A DNA stretch of 13,884 nucleotides from HXMU1420-2 sp040830545 (GCA_040830545.1 JBFOMB010000144.1:1-13884); one strand, 5' to 3'. Counted from the first letter of the stretch, positions 1-7,111 are shown. Notes: a model not told the origin generated them from the sequence alone. Made by a program: numbers and translations.

Positions 1-318
1 CCGCGCGCGGACGGGCATTGTCTGGTGATCCCGAAAACGCCGTGCCGAAACTTGCTGGATGCGAGCGTAGAACAGCTACAGGCCGTGATCGCTACAACAC
101 AAAGGATGGGGCACGCGGTGATGAAGGCGTTTGACGCTCAGGGTGTGACGATCCAACAATTCAACGAAGCAGCAGGCGGACAGGAGGTGTTCCACCTGCA
201 TTTCCACGTGCTGCCGCGTCACGAAGGCGAAAAGCTGCGCCCGCCGGGAAAGATGGAAGATATGGATGTGATCGCGCAAAACGCGGAGAAGCTTCGGGGT
301 GCTTTGGCCGAAGGGTAG
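1..318 (+). CDS. HIT family protein, C-terminal part (5' end outside window)
   Basis: The open frame enters at base 1 and ends at a TAG at 316-318, giving 105 residues with no start visible. The motif HLHFHVLPR, with histidines at residues 65, 67 and 69 of the visible part, is the HxHxH signature of the histidine triad superfamily. The segment GHCLVIPK near the start and the NEAAGGQ stretch before the triad also fit the Hint/HIT branch. Family members are small cytoplasmic nucleotide-binding hydrolases or transferases acting on phosphoramidate or adenylylated compounds; the middle histidine of the triad is the nucleophile. Usual length is about 115-145 residues, so roughly 10-40 N-terminal residues are probably missing. 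The substrate cannot be inferred. The first in-frame ATG (109) lies inside the conserved domain, and a GTG at 25 is too late to be the true start. Confidence 0.9.
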   Translation, partial: PRADGHCLVIPKTPCRNLLDASVEQLQAVIATTQRMGHAVMKAFDAQGVTIQQFNEAAGGQEVFHLHFHVLPRHEGEKLRPPGKMEDMDVIAQNAEKLRGALAEG

Positions 319-362
319 GGGTGTCAGCCTACCAACCTGTCAAGGTTTCGTTCAAGCATTGA

Positions 363-442
363 GATCAGCCTACACTTGCAGTTGGGGGCTGATCAGTCTC
401 GCTTCATGCGCGCGTGACTGATCGGTGTGACATCAGTTTTTT
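363..442 (+). other. Nested alternative hairpins ending in a T-run (attenuator/terminator-like)
   Basis: Three pairings share segments. GATCAGCC (363-370) pairs with GGCTGATC (387-394). GATCAGTC (391-398) pairs with GACTGATC (416-423). ACTGAT (417-422) pairs with ATCAGT (432-437), which runs into six T (437-442). Neighbouring pairs exclude one another, as in a transcription attenuator. No convincing plus-strand gene follows, so the simplest reading is the 3' UTR and terminator of the HIT gene. The last stem has only 6 bp and is AT-rich, so it would be a weak terminator. A 9-bp direct repeat, TCAGCCTAC, occurs at 324-332 and 365-373. Confidence 0.35.
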
Positions 443-486
443 CGGCGGATTTCGTAACGCTCGGCCTCCAACCTCGCCACCGCAGC

Positions 487-544
487 CCCGGACTTGATCC
501 ACGGCCTCTACCTCAACCTCCAGAGGTCCCGGATCAAGTCCGGG
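487..544. repeat. Palindromic extragenic repeat (REP-like hairpin)
   Basis: CCCGGACTTGATCC at 487-500 is the exact reverse complement of GGATCAAGTCCGGG at 531-544, giving 14-bp arms around a 30-nt centre. Inside it a second short stem is possible (CCTCT at 505-509 with AGAGG at 522-526). Sequences of this kind are common as dispersed palindromes in alphaproteobacterial intergenic DNA; that part is recall, not a search. It lies just beyond the stop of the minus-strand ORF at 551 and lacks a T-run, so it is unlikely to be a simple intrinsic terminator. Confidence 0.6.
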
Positions 545-550
545 ACTCCG

Positions 551-775
551 TCACGCTCCGGGTCGCTTTGGGCGCGATGTCAGGCCTGCCTTGCGTAAGA
601 ATGCCACCATGTCCGCACGCGTCGGAAACCGCAGGGCGGGCAAGCGTCGGCTGCGCCCCGCCAACCGGTTAAACTCATGCACGTCGATCACCCGCTCGGC
701 GCAGCCGCACCCTTCGCCCGTGGCCACCTTGTCAAAGTAAAACTTGGTAAAGTCGTTATCGCGCGGTTTATTCAT
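551..775 (-). CDS. Small hypothetical protein with CGC motif
   Basis: This is an ORF of 74 codons starting at ATG 773-775 and ending at TGA 551-553. It overlaps the last 8 bases of the upstream membrane-protein gene, which suggests translational coupling. A second in-frame ATG at 782-784 would add three residues. I do not recognise the family. The product is basic, has no membrane helix, and carries a GEGCGCAER segment with two close cysteines near residue 22, followed by a DVHEFNRLAG segment and a C-terminal Arg/Lys-rich tail. Codon third positions are G/C-rich like the neighbours, which supports coding, but the last dozen codons do so less clearly. It could be an ORF that is open by chance because of high GC; homologues in relatives would decide. 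Confidence 0.5.
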   Translation of the reverse strand: MNKPRDNDFTKFYFDKVATGEGCGCAERVIDVHEFNRLAGRSRRLPALRFPTRADMVAFLRKAGLTSRPKRPGA

Positions 776-1163
776 CAACGTCATCCATATCTGCCTGCCC
801 GCTGAGCGCGCGGCGCACGTGGCTCCAGCTGAGCCCAACGCCCAGCACGATACTGAGGGCCAGAATGCCAAGCCAGACATTGACCTCCTGATTGTCGAGC
901 GACAGCAGGCCGAAATCATAGAGCACCCACAAGAGCGCACACACCACCGCCAGCACCAGCACCATGCCAAAGCCGCCAATCGAACGGATCGTCGCGCGCA
1001 TGTAGATGATGTAGCCGATCAGGAGCAGAAGTCCCATGAGCACAACCACCGACAGGTGTGCCTCATAGTTCACCATGCTCCACCGGATATAGTTCCACTC
1101 GGTCGGGTTATAGGTCAGTGCCAACAGGCCAAACGCAAACACCCAACGCAGCAAAATGCCCAT
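768..1163 (-). CDS. Small four-helix membrane protein (DUF6524-like)
   Basis: The protein has 131 residues. Hydrophobic segments at about residues 4-19, 35-56, 64-84 and 95-113 predict four inner-membrane helices, ending in a charged tail (QADMDDVDE). It resembles the DUF6524 family as I remember it, whose function is unknown. The start was placed at ATG 1161-1163 because the sequence MGILLRWV begins the first helix. The open frame extends upstream to 1364, but that extension overlaps the purA start and reads as low-complexity antisense. The Shine-Dalgarno match is poor. It is transcribed divergently from purA, and a small ORF overlaps its 3' end. Confidence 0.8.
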   Translation of the reverse strand: MGILLRWVFAFGLLALTYNPTEWNYIRWSMVNYEAHLSVVVLMGLLLLIGYIIYMRATIRSIGGFGMVLVLAVVCALLWVLYDFGLLSLDNQEVNVWLGILALSIVLGVGLSWSHVRRALSGQADMDDVDE

Positions 1164-1311
1164 ACTTCTGTCGCCCCGATCTTCTTGGGCGCAGAATCGT
1201 GGAATCGCGCGGCGCTGTCCAGCCCTGCGGCAAAGCATCCGGATTTTATCGTTTCCCTGTTGCAGCGGTCCCGGTATACCGGCGCGGGTTTTCTCACCGG
1301 AAGGAAAAGCG
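1164..1311. promoter_or_regulatory. Divergent intergenic region upstream of purA
   Basis: This 148-bp gap separates the divergent membrane-protein gene from purA, so it must hold at least the purA promoter. A perfect 12-bp palindrome, CCGGTATACCGG, lies at 1271-1282, about 30 bp before the purA start. The purA ribosome binding site AAGGAA is at 1301-1306, five bases before the ATG. I could not assign convincing -35/-10 boxes. Whether the palindrome binds a regulator is unknown. Confidence 0.5.
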
Positions 1312-2604
1312 ATGGCAAATGTCGTTGTTGTGGGCGCGCAATGGGGCGATGAGGGCAAGGGCAAGATCGTCGACTGGCTGAGCGAGCGGGCGGACGTGAT
1401 CGCGCGCTTTCAGGGCGGGCACAATGCGGGTCATACGCTGGTCATTGATGGTGAGGTTTACAAGCTGCACGCGCTGCCGTCGGGCGTGGTGCGTGGTGGG
1501 AAGCTGAGCGTGATCGGCAACGGCGTCGTGCTGGACCCCTGGCATCTGGTTGAGGAAATCGCGACCCTGCGCGGGCAGGGGGTGGAGATCACGCCAGAGA
1601 CATTGATGATCGCGGAAAACACGCCGCTGATCCTGCCGATTCATGGCGAGCTGGACCGGGCACGTGAATCGCAGAACTCGGTCGCGAAGATCGGCACAAC
1701 TGGGCGCGGGATCGGCCCGGCCTACGAGGACAAGGTGGGGCGGCGGTCCGTGCGGGTCGCGGACCTGGCGGACAAGGCGACGCTGGAACTGCGCGTGGAC
1801 CGTGCGTTGATCCACCATGATGCGCTGCGTCGTGGTCTGGGCCTGCCTGAAGTGGATCGGGCCGCATTGATCGAAAAACTGAACGAGATTGCGCCGCAGA
1901 TTCTGGAGTTTTCGGCGCCAGTCTGGAAGGTACTGAACGAAAAGCGCCGCGCCGGTCGCCGTATCCTGTTTGAAGGGGCGCAAGGGGCGTTGCTGGACAT
2001 TGACTTCGGCACCTATCCATTTGTGACCTCGTCCAACGTGATTGCAGGTCAGGCGGCAACGGGTGTGGGCATTGGTCCGGGCGCGATTGATTTCGTGCTG
2101 GGCATCGTAAAGGCCTATACCACCCGCGTAGGCGAAGGCCCGTTTCCGACCGAGTTGGATGATGAAGATGGCCAACGACTGGGTGAGCGCGGGCATGAAT
2201 TTGGAACGACCACAGGACGCAAACGCCGCTGTGGCTGGTTTGACGCGGTTCTGGTGCGCCAGACTTGTGCGACCTCGGGCGTGAACGGGATTTCGCTGAC
2301 CAAGCTGGACGTGCTGGACGGGTTTGAAACACTGAAAATCTGCGTGGGGTACGAGTTGGACGGGGTGCAGTTGGACTACCTGCCAACGGCGGCGGATCAA
2401 CAGGCGCGCTGCACGCCGATCTACAAAGAGGTTCCGGGGTGGTCCGAGTCGACCGAAGGTGCGCGTAGCTGGGCGGAGCTGCCTGCAAATGCGATCAAGT
2501 ATGTGCGCCGGATCGAGGAGTTGATCCAGTGCCCTGTCGCGCTACTCTCAACCTCACCCGAACGCGAAGATACAATCCTCGTCACTGATCCATTTGCCGA
2601 CTGA
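1312..2604 (+). CDS. purA: Adenylosuccinate synthetase
   Basis: PurA joins IMP and aspartate using GTP to make adenylosuccinate, the first committed step from IMP to AMP, in the cytoplasm. The 430-residue product has the typical family length. It begins with MANVVVVGAQWGDEGKGK, containing the GDEGKGK GTP-binding loop with catalytic Asp13, and GGHNAGHT with His41. The IMP-binding segment GTTGRGIGPAYEDK, the TTGRKRRCGWFD motif and the C-terminal LSTSPERED segment are all present. The start at 1312 is fixed by AAGGAA (1301-1306) and by alignment of the P-loop. The frame stays open upstream to 1156, but that part is not PurA-like. The stop TGA overlaps the ATG of the next gene by one base, so the two are probably cotranslated. 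Confidence 0.98.
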   Translation: MANVVVVGAQWGDEGKGKIVDWLSERADVIARFQGGHNAGHTLVIDGEVYKLHALPSGVVRGGKLSVIGNGVVLDPWHLVEEIATLRGQGVEITPETLMIAENTPLILPIHGELDRARESQNSVAKIGTTGRGIGPAYEDKVGRRSVRVADLADKATLELRVDRALIHHDALRRGLGLPEVDRAALIEKLNEIAPQILEFSAPVWKVLNEKRRAGRRILFEGAQGALLDIDFGTYPFVTSSNVIAGQAATGVGIGPGAIDFVLGIVKAYTTRVGEGPFPTELDDEDGQRLGERGHEFGTTTGRKRRCGWFDAVLVRQTCATSGVNGISLTKLDVLDGFETLKICVGYELDGVQLDYLPTAADQQARCTPIYKEVPGWSESTEGARSWAELPANAIKYVRRIEELIQCPVALLSTSPEREDTILVTDPFAD

Positions 2605-2822
2605 TGTCCTTGTCTTACAAAGCCCGCCGCCGCTGGTCCCTGGTGATCCTGCTGATCGGTTTGCCCGTTTACATCGTGGCGGCGGTGACCATTCTGAACT
2701 GGCTGGATCGCCCGCCGCTGTGGCTGGAGTTGCTGATCTACACCGCGCTTGGCGTGCTGTGGGCGATCCCGTTCAAGGTGGTGTTTCGCGGCGTTGGGCA
2801 AGGCGACCCGGACGCGGAGTAG
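2604..2822 (+). CDS. DUF2842 domain membrane protein
   Basis: The protein has 72 residues and two predicted transmembrane helices, at about residues 11-31 and 38-58, with a basic N-terminus (SYKARRR) and a short acidic C-terminal tail (GQGDPDAE). The pattern, including the LGVLWAIPFK stretch, matches DUF2842, a family of small alphaproteobacterial inner-membrane proteins of unknown role. Its ATG shares an A with the purA stop (TGATG), so translation is likely coupled. This purA linkage is, from memory, common in Rhodobacterales. No functional link to purine synthesis can be shown. Confidence 0.88.
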   Translation: MSLSYKARRRWSLVILLIGLPVYIVAAVTILNWLDRPPLWLELLIYTALGVLWAIPFKVVFRGVGQGDPDAE

Positions 2823-2823
2823 A

Positions 2824-2843
2824 GCAATTTGTGGATAAATTGC
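2824..2843. repeat. Hairpin 1 of a three-hairpin cluster
   Basis: GCAATTT (2824-2830) and AAATTGC (2837-2843) form a 7-bp stem with loop GTGGAT. It begins two bases after the DUF2842 stop codon. There is no T-run directly after it. Confidence 0.6.
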
Positions 2844-2845
2844 CT

Positions 2846-2865
2846 GCGATCCGTCGACGGATCGC
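2846..2865. repeat. Hairpin 2: perfect 20-bp palindrome
   Basis: GCGATCCGTCGACGGATCGC is a perfect palindrome with 10-bp arms and no spacer. It contains a SalI-type GTCGAC centre. It could be a cruciform or operator-like element, or part of a dispersed composite repeat with the hairpins on either side. Confidence 0.6.
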
Positions 2866-2867
2866 TG

Positions 2868-2888
2868 AAAACGAGTTGACTCGTTTTT
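2868..2888. terminator. Bidirectional intrinsic terminator between purA block and Att operon
   Basis: AAAACGAGT (2868-2876) and ACTCGTTTT (2879-2887) form a 9-bp stem around TG, with an A-tract before and five T (2884-2888) at the 3' side. Read on either strand it ends in a T-run, so it could stop both the purA-DUF2842 transcript and the convergent transport operon ending at 2913. The stem is only moderately GC-rich and the two-base loop forces opening of the top pair. Confidence 0.55.
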
Positions 2889-2912
2889 CCACCGACAGTC
2901 GGGCCAAGCGCC

Positions 2913-3959
2913 TCAGTATCCGGTCATCTCCAGATAACCGCGCCCGGTTCTTGACCCAGTGACTGCGACCGGGCCTTCCCAATAGGCGAATGACGTGCCC
3001 ATCCAGCTTTGCGGATTAATCGCCTGCACAGTCACGCTCAAATCACGCTCGGCCAGCGTCAGGTCCCATGTGGTCGGCACCTCGCGACCCGCAACTTGTG
3101 TCACATCGCGTGGGGTCAGGGTCAAGCGACCATCCGGGATCGCCGTGGTGACGCCGTCTGTGTCGATCCAGGTGGCCGAGGTGAAATCGCCGCGCCCACC
3201 CCGCAACCGGAACGCCATCAACCGCACGCCATCGTCAAAAACCAGCGAAAACCAGTCCCAGCCGCTTTGATCCGGGGCAAGTGGCTGGGACGACCATTCT
3301 CGGTCCATCCAGGCGCGACCGGTCACGTCCAGCGCGCCTGTTGGCAGGTCCAGCCGGCCCGTGACCGCGTAGTGCGGCTGCGAATAATAGTAGCTTGCCT
3401 GCCCATCGGCCGATTTGACCGAATACCCATCCTGCCCGTGGAACACCAAAGGGCCTTCAGCCTTTAAGCGAACGTCATAGGCAAAGTCGGTCCCATCCGC
3501 CTGCAATCGCACTTCTGACGGGTCCGCGCCTGCCATCTGCCATTGGTCAATCCATGCGGCAAAGGGCGTGGCCGTAACACCGGCCTGACCGATCCCGCCG
3601 CGCGCGTATTTCTCTGCGAAGTGGTGGCTCTCCGGCGTCGTGACAGCCGCATGGCCCATCCAAACTTGAGGGCTGTGCCAACCGACCGTTTCACCGGGCT
3701 GGAGTGCCGACCGGAACAAGGTCCATTGCAGGCCAAAATCGCGCCCCTCGGAGTCACGCAAGTTAGCCGTCAGATACCACCATTCGATGCGAAACATCGG
3801 GTGCGGGCCGTGATCGGCGGGGAAATCGAAACGATAGCCAGGAGTGGGCAGGGCAAAACCCTCGGCTTCACTCCCCAATCCCGCATACCCCTGCGCCTGA
3901 GCGCGCTGGGTCATCGCGGCCAGGGAGGCGAGGACAAAGGCGCGGCGGCTAACGGTCAT
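2913..3959 (-). CDS. AttH/CrtC-type lipocalin-like protein, Tat-exported, of ABC system
   Basis: The 348-residue protein starts with a twin-arginine signal (SRRAFVLAS, residues 4-12, then AAMTQRAQA), so folded export to the periplasm is predicted. The mature part belongs to the CrtC/AttH family with a double lipocalin-like beta-barrel. Typical motifs are EWWYLTANL (59-67), QWTLFR (78-83), WMDREW (217-222) and GWDWFS (233-238). AttH is the third partner of the AttEFGH-type ABC systems first named in Agrobacterium attachment work; its ligand is not known. The ATG overlaps the permease stop by 11 bp and has an AAGGTG ribosome site inside the permease gene. Homology to carotenoid 1,2-hydratase exists, but no carotenoid genes are nearby, so that activity is unlikely here. 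Confidence 0.87.
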   Translation of the reverse strand: MTVSRRAFVLASLAAMTQRAQAQGYAGLGSEAEGFALPTPGYRFDFPADHGPHPMFRIEWWYLTANLRDSEGRDFGLQWTLFRSALQPGETVGWHSPQVWMGHAAVTTPESHHFAEKYARGGIGQAGVTATPFAAWIDQWQMAGADPSEVRLQADGTDFAYDVRLKAEGPLVFHGQDGYSVKSADGQASYYYSQPHYAVTGRLDLPTGALDVTGRAWMDREWSSQPLAPDQSGWDWFSLVFDDGVRLMAFRLRGGRGDFTSATWIDTDGVTTAIPDGRLTLTPRDVTQVAGREVPTTWDLTLAERDLSVTVQAINPQSWMGTSFAYWEGPVAVTGSRTGRGYLEMTGY

Positions 3960-6339
3960 GAGAAAACACCTTGAGCAGGGTGGCAGGGGCCAGCCGCGTC
4001 AACCGCCGTGCGGGGATCAGCGCGGCGAGCGCTCCGGCCAGCAGGGCAAGCGCCATCAACCGCAGCCAGTCGAGCGGGAACAGGAACATGGGCAGGCGCC
4101 AGCCGAATGCCTCCACATTCACAACGGCCAGCAGCAGCCACGCCAATGCCAGACCTAGCGGCAAGGCCACCAGCGCGGTCAGAGCAGCCAGCCCGCAACT
4201 GCGCAGCACCTCCAGCCGTGCCAGATCGCGCCTGCTGAGCCCCATGGCCCAGACCGGGGCGAGTTGAGGCAGCCGCGCGGACCAGAGCGTCAGCAGGCTG
4301 GTCAGAATGGCAAACCCCGCAACACCCAAGGTCAGGACGTTGAGCGCACCGGTGACCAGAAAGGTACGTTCGAACACCTGTAAGGACGCGGCCTTGATCT
4401 GTCGTTGATCGGTGACAGCGTCCACGGGCAGGTCAAAGGTGGCGCGCAGGTCGGTCACCAGCGTGGGAACATCTGCGCGATCCAGACGCAGACCCATCTG
4501 GCGATTGGGGATGTTGGGGTGATGATGCAGCAGCGTGGACATCCCGACAATCGCCTGTGGGTGCGGGTTGCCATAGTCGGAATAGATCCCGGCAATTTCT
4601 GCCTGCCAGCCGGGGGACAGGGCGACCGGGTCGCCGACCCATAGACCGACCTGCCGTGCCAGTTGTTCATTGACCAGGATCGCGCCGTTTTGCAGAGCCT
4701 GCCACGGGGTCTCACCCGCCGCGATCAGCGGCCAGTTATCGTGATACGTGGCGTGGTCGATGATCCCGTAAACCCGTCCCGGGCGACCGTTCAACTGCGT
4801 ATCGACGAAACGGATGGGCAGCACGGCATCGGTACGGGGTGTGAGCCATGCGGCAATCTCCTCTGCCTGTTCATCACTGCGGGCGCGCAGGTACACCTCG
4901 GCCGCCAGCCGTTGATCCAGCCAGCCCGTGAACGTCAGGCGGAAGCTGGAAACCATGGTGCCTACACCGATATTGGTGGCAAGCGCCAGAAGAAGCGCCA
5001 TCAATGCGAGCGACAGCCCCGGCAATTGCGCGGACATGTCGGACCAGACCCATTGGCTGACCGGGCCGCGCGCGCGGCGGGCGATCCGCGTCAGGATCAG
5101 ACGAAGCAGAGCGGGCAGAGCCAGCGCCGCGCCAAGGAGCAGGCCAGAGATCGCGGCAAATCCGGCGATCAGCCCGCCAAAGCCAAGCGCGGCGAGGCCA
5201 GAAATGGCCAGAAGGGCACCACCCAAGGCCATGATCGAAAACTGCCGTGCGGCGGCGCTGGCCCAGCGGTCAGGTCCGGTTGCGGCCAGCAAGGGCACGC
5301 GTCGAAGGCGCAAAAGTCCCTGTGCGCCTGCTGTCAGCGCGCCCAGCAAAGCCATACCCATACCGCCCAGCACCCACGGCCAGCGCAGTGTGAGGGTCGC
5401 ATCGACCTGCGCACCATAAAGTCCGCGCAACGAGGCGGACACATCCGGCAATAACGCGGTGGCCAATACGTACCCCAGCGCGATACCTAACAGTCCGGCG
5501 ATCAAAGCCAGCACGACAAGCTCGGCCAGGATCAGGTGAGTGAGAACAGGCAGCGGCAAACCCAGCGCGCGGAGCGTGCGAAAGGTGCCGCGTCGCTCCT
5601 CGAAAGCGAGGCCCGAGACGCCGTGGATCACGAACAGTCCGACAGCAAAGGCCAGCAGGCCAAAGGCGGTGAGGTTCAGGTGAAAACTGTCGGTCAGGCG
5701 GGCAGTGTCAGGCGTTTCGGGATAGGTGAGCGTGGCACCAGGCAGGGCGGTTTGCAGATCGGTTTGGGGGAGAGAGTCGATGAGTTCCAGCCGGTCGATC
5801 TGTCCTGTGCGGTTCAGCAGGCGTTCGACCAGACCAATGTCGGCCAGCACCAGTCCGGCAGGTGCAGTGTCGAGCGCGATGACAGTGGGCAGGTCCGGGA
5901 TGGCCTCCAACCGTTTGGCCAAGGCAGGCCGCGCGATCAGGCGTCCGGGCGGGGTCAGCAAGTCCTCTGGCGCGACGTCAGGCGCGTCGCCCAGAATGAC
6001 AACATCCGGCCAGGACAGCAGGTCCACGCCCAGGATTTGCACGCGGCCATTGGGAGTGGGCAAACGCCCCTCCAACAGCGGGGTGACCGGCCAGCCGCTG
6101 CGGCGGAGGGTGACGTATTCCTCCAGCGTGATCGGGCCGGAGGGGCGTTGGATCACCGGTCGGGCGGCGTTTTCCAGCAGGTTGGCGGCGCTCGCATAGC
6201 TCGCCCGCGCCTCGGCGTTGATGGCCTGTACAGCGGACCAGAGCGCGGTGGCCAATGCGAGACCCAGCACAAGAGTGATGAATTGCACAGGGCGATGGAC
6301 CCAGTGTGACAGCAGCGCATGTGCCGCTGTGCGGGTCAT
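3949..6339 (-). CDS. ABC transporter permease, FtsX/MacB-like, Att system
   Basis: The 796-residue inner-membrane protein has a first helix at about residues 17-37 followed by a large periplasmic domain. A helix group lies at about 222-350, with the cytoplasmic EERRGTFRTLRALG segment (248-260) typical of FtsX-like permeases. More helices lie at about 367-420 and 440-465, then a second periplasmic domain. A C-terminal group of three helices (about 660-785) includes the ARLPQLAPVWAMGLSRRDLARLE segment, which marks the second FtsX domain. This 'double FtsX' form is used by systems that act on lipids or lipoproteins at the periplasmic face (LolCDE, MacB, AttFG type). The ATG overlaps the ATPase stop by 4 bp (ATGA), and AttH overlaps its end, so all three should be cotranslated. 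The substrate is unknown. Confidence 0.9.
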   Translation of the reverse strand: MTRTAAHALLSHWVHRPVQFITLVLGLALATALWSAVQAINAEARASYASAANLLENAARPVIQRPSGPITLEEYVTLRRSGWPVTPLLEGRLPTPNGRVQILGVDLLSWPDVVILGDAPDVAPEDLLTPPGRLIARPALAKRLEAIPDLPTVIALDTAPAGLVLADIGLVERLLNRTGQIDRLELIDSLPQTDLQTALPGATLTYPETPDTARLTDSFHLNLTAFGLLAFAVGLFVIHGVSGLAFEERRGTFRTLRALGLPLPVLTHLILAELVVLALIAGLLGIALGYVLATALLPDVSASLRGLYGAQVDATLTLRWPWVLGGMGMALLGALTAGAQGLLRLRRVPLLAATGPDRWASAAARQFSIMALGGALLAISGLAALGFGGLIAGFAAISGLLLGAALALPALLRLILTRIARRARGPVSQWVWSDMSAQLPGLSLALMALLLALATNIGVGTMVSSFRLTFTGWLDQRLAAEVYLRARSDEQAEEIAAWLTPRTDAVLPIRFVDTQLNGRPGRVYGIIDHATYHDNWPLIAAGETPWQALQNGAILVNEQLARQVGLWVGDPVALSPGWQAEIAGIYSDYGNPHPQAIVGMSTLLHHHPNIPNRQMGLRLDRADVPTLVTDLRATFDLPVDAVTDQRQIKAASLQVFERTFLVTGALNVLTLGVAGFAILTSLLTLWSARLPQLAPVWAMGLSRRDLARLEVLRSCGLAALTALVALPLGLALAWLLLAVVNVEAFGWRLPMFLFPLDWLRLMALALLAGALAALIPARRLTRLAPATLLKVFSHDR

Positions 6340-6980
6340 GACACGCGGCCCTGCGACAGGTGCAGACGGCGGGACAGGCGGGCCGCGACGCCTTCGGAAT
6401 GGGTGACAAGGAACAGCGCGGTGCCGCTTTCCTGTACGAGGTCCAGCATCAGGTCGAGCACGCGGTCGGAATTGGCCTCGTCCAGATTACCGGTGGGTTC
6501 ATCCGCCAATAGCAGGTCAGGCCGGGCCGCCAGTGCGCGACCGATGGCAACCCGTTGTTGTTGTCCGCCGGACAGGGTCTCGGTCGATTGGGTCAGCACG
6601 TCATTGAGACCAAGGCGGGCGGTGACATGCCCTGTCCAGTCCTGGTCCTCGCGCCCCGCCAACCGAGCCTGGAATGTCAGATTGGCCGCAACATTGAGAG
6701 ACCCGATCAGGTTGAATTGCTGAAACACAAGCCCGATGCGCGTCCGGCGCAGGTCGGCGCGGCCCCGGTCGTTTAACGTGGCGTATTGCGTGCCTCCAAG
6801 TCGGATGTCGCCTGAGTCGGGATCATCCAGCGCGCCCATGAGATGCAGCAACGTGCTTTTGCCGCTGCCGCTTTCGCCGGTGAGGGCCACTGTCTCTCCA
6901 CCATCCAATTGCAGCGAGACGTCCGTGAACAAGGGCCGCGCGTCAAAGGATTTGGAGACGGATTGAAGTTCAAGGAGCAT
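6336..6980 (-). CDS. ABC transporter ATP-binding protein, LolD/MacB type
   Basis: The 214-residue ATPase contains Walker A GESGSGKST (35-43), Q-loop FQQFN (86-90), signature LSGGQQQR (136-143), Walker B LLLADEP with catalytic Glu161, D-loop GNLD (164-167) and switch His194 (LVTH). Length and the LADEPTGNLD run are typical of the LolD/MacB/FtsE group that pairs with FtsX-like permeases, which fits the downstream gene. I chose ATG 6978-6980, where MLLELQSVSKSF begins the usual first strand. An in-frame ATG at 7005-7007 would add nine residues, and neither has a good Shine-Dalgarno. It is the first gene of the operon, so the promoter should lie in 6981-7111. Confidence 0.93.
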   Translation of the reverse strand: MLLELQSVSKSFDARPLFTDVSLQLDGGETVALTGESGSGKSTLLHLMGALDDPDSGDIRLGGTQYATLNDRGRADLRRTRIGLVFQQFNLIGSLNVAANLTFQARLAGREDQDWTGHVTARLGLNDVLTQSTETLSGGQQQRVAIGRALAARPDLLLADEPTGNLDEANSDRVLDLMLDLVQESGTALFLVTHSEGVAARLSRRLHLSQGRVS

Positions 6981-7111
6981 GTCGGACCCATTGCAATCAA
7001 ACCGCATTTCCGGGACAACGATCAGACCCGAGCGGTGCAGGTTCAGACGGTGACCTAATCCGGACCGGGCCGCAATCCAGCAATCGGACGCAGGGTCCGG
7101 GAGGGGGACAG
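6981..7111. promoter_or_regulatory. Divergent promoter region, ABC operon / ion channel
   Basis: These 131 bp separate two divergent transcripts. A strong ribosome site GGGAGGGGGAC (about 7099-7109) precedes the channel start. A 7-bp inverted repeat, CCGGACC (7060-7066) with GGTCCGG (7094-7100), could form a hairpin in the channel leader that partly covers the ribosome site. I could not identify promoter boxes with confidence. Confidence 0.4.

Noticed and set aside
427..672. 81-residue plus-strand ORF
   Set aside because: It reads through the palindromic repeat, is Pro/Arg-rich, and lies opposite the more plausible minus-strand small ORF.
1156..1311. N-terminal extension of purA by 52 residues
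   Set aside because: The conserved PurA start and ribosome site are at 1312; the extension overlaps the divergent promoter region and is not PurA-like.
1294..2400. 368-residue minus-strand ORF (and others) opposite purA
   Set aside because: purA is unambiguous; the antisense product is Arg/Gln/His-rich and matches nothing.
2913..3959. Carotenoid biosynthesis gene crtC
   Set aside because: Family resemblance exists, but the Tat signal and the overlapping ABC permease and ATPase genes point to the AttH role, and no carotenoid genes are present.
4663..6309. Long plus-strand ORFs (4663-5454 and 5536-6309) opposite the permease
   Set aside because: Gln/Arg/Gly-rich low-complexity translations typical of antisense frames in GC-rich genes; no ribosome sites or domains.
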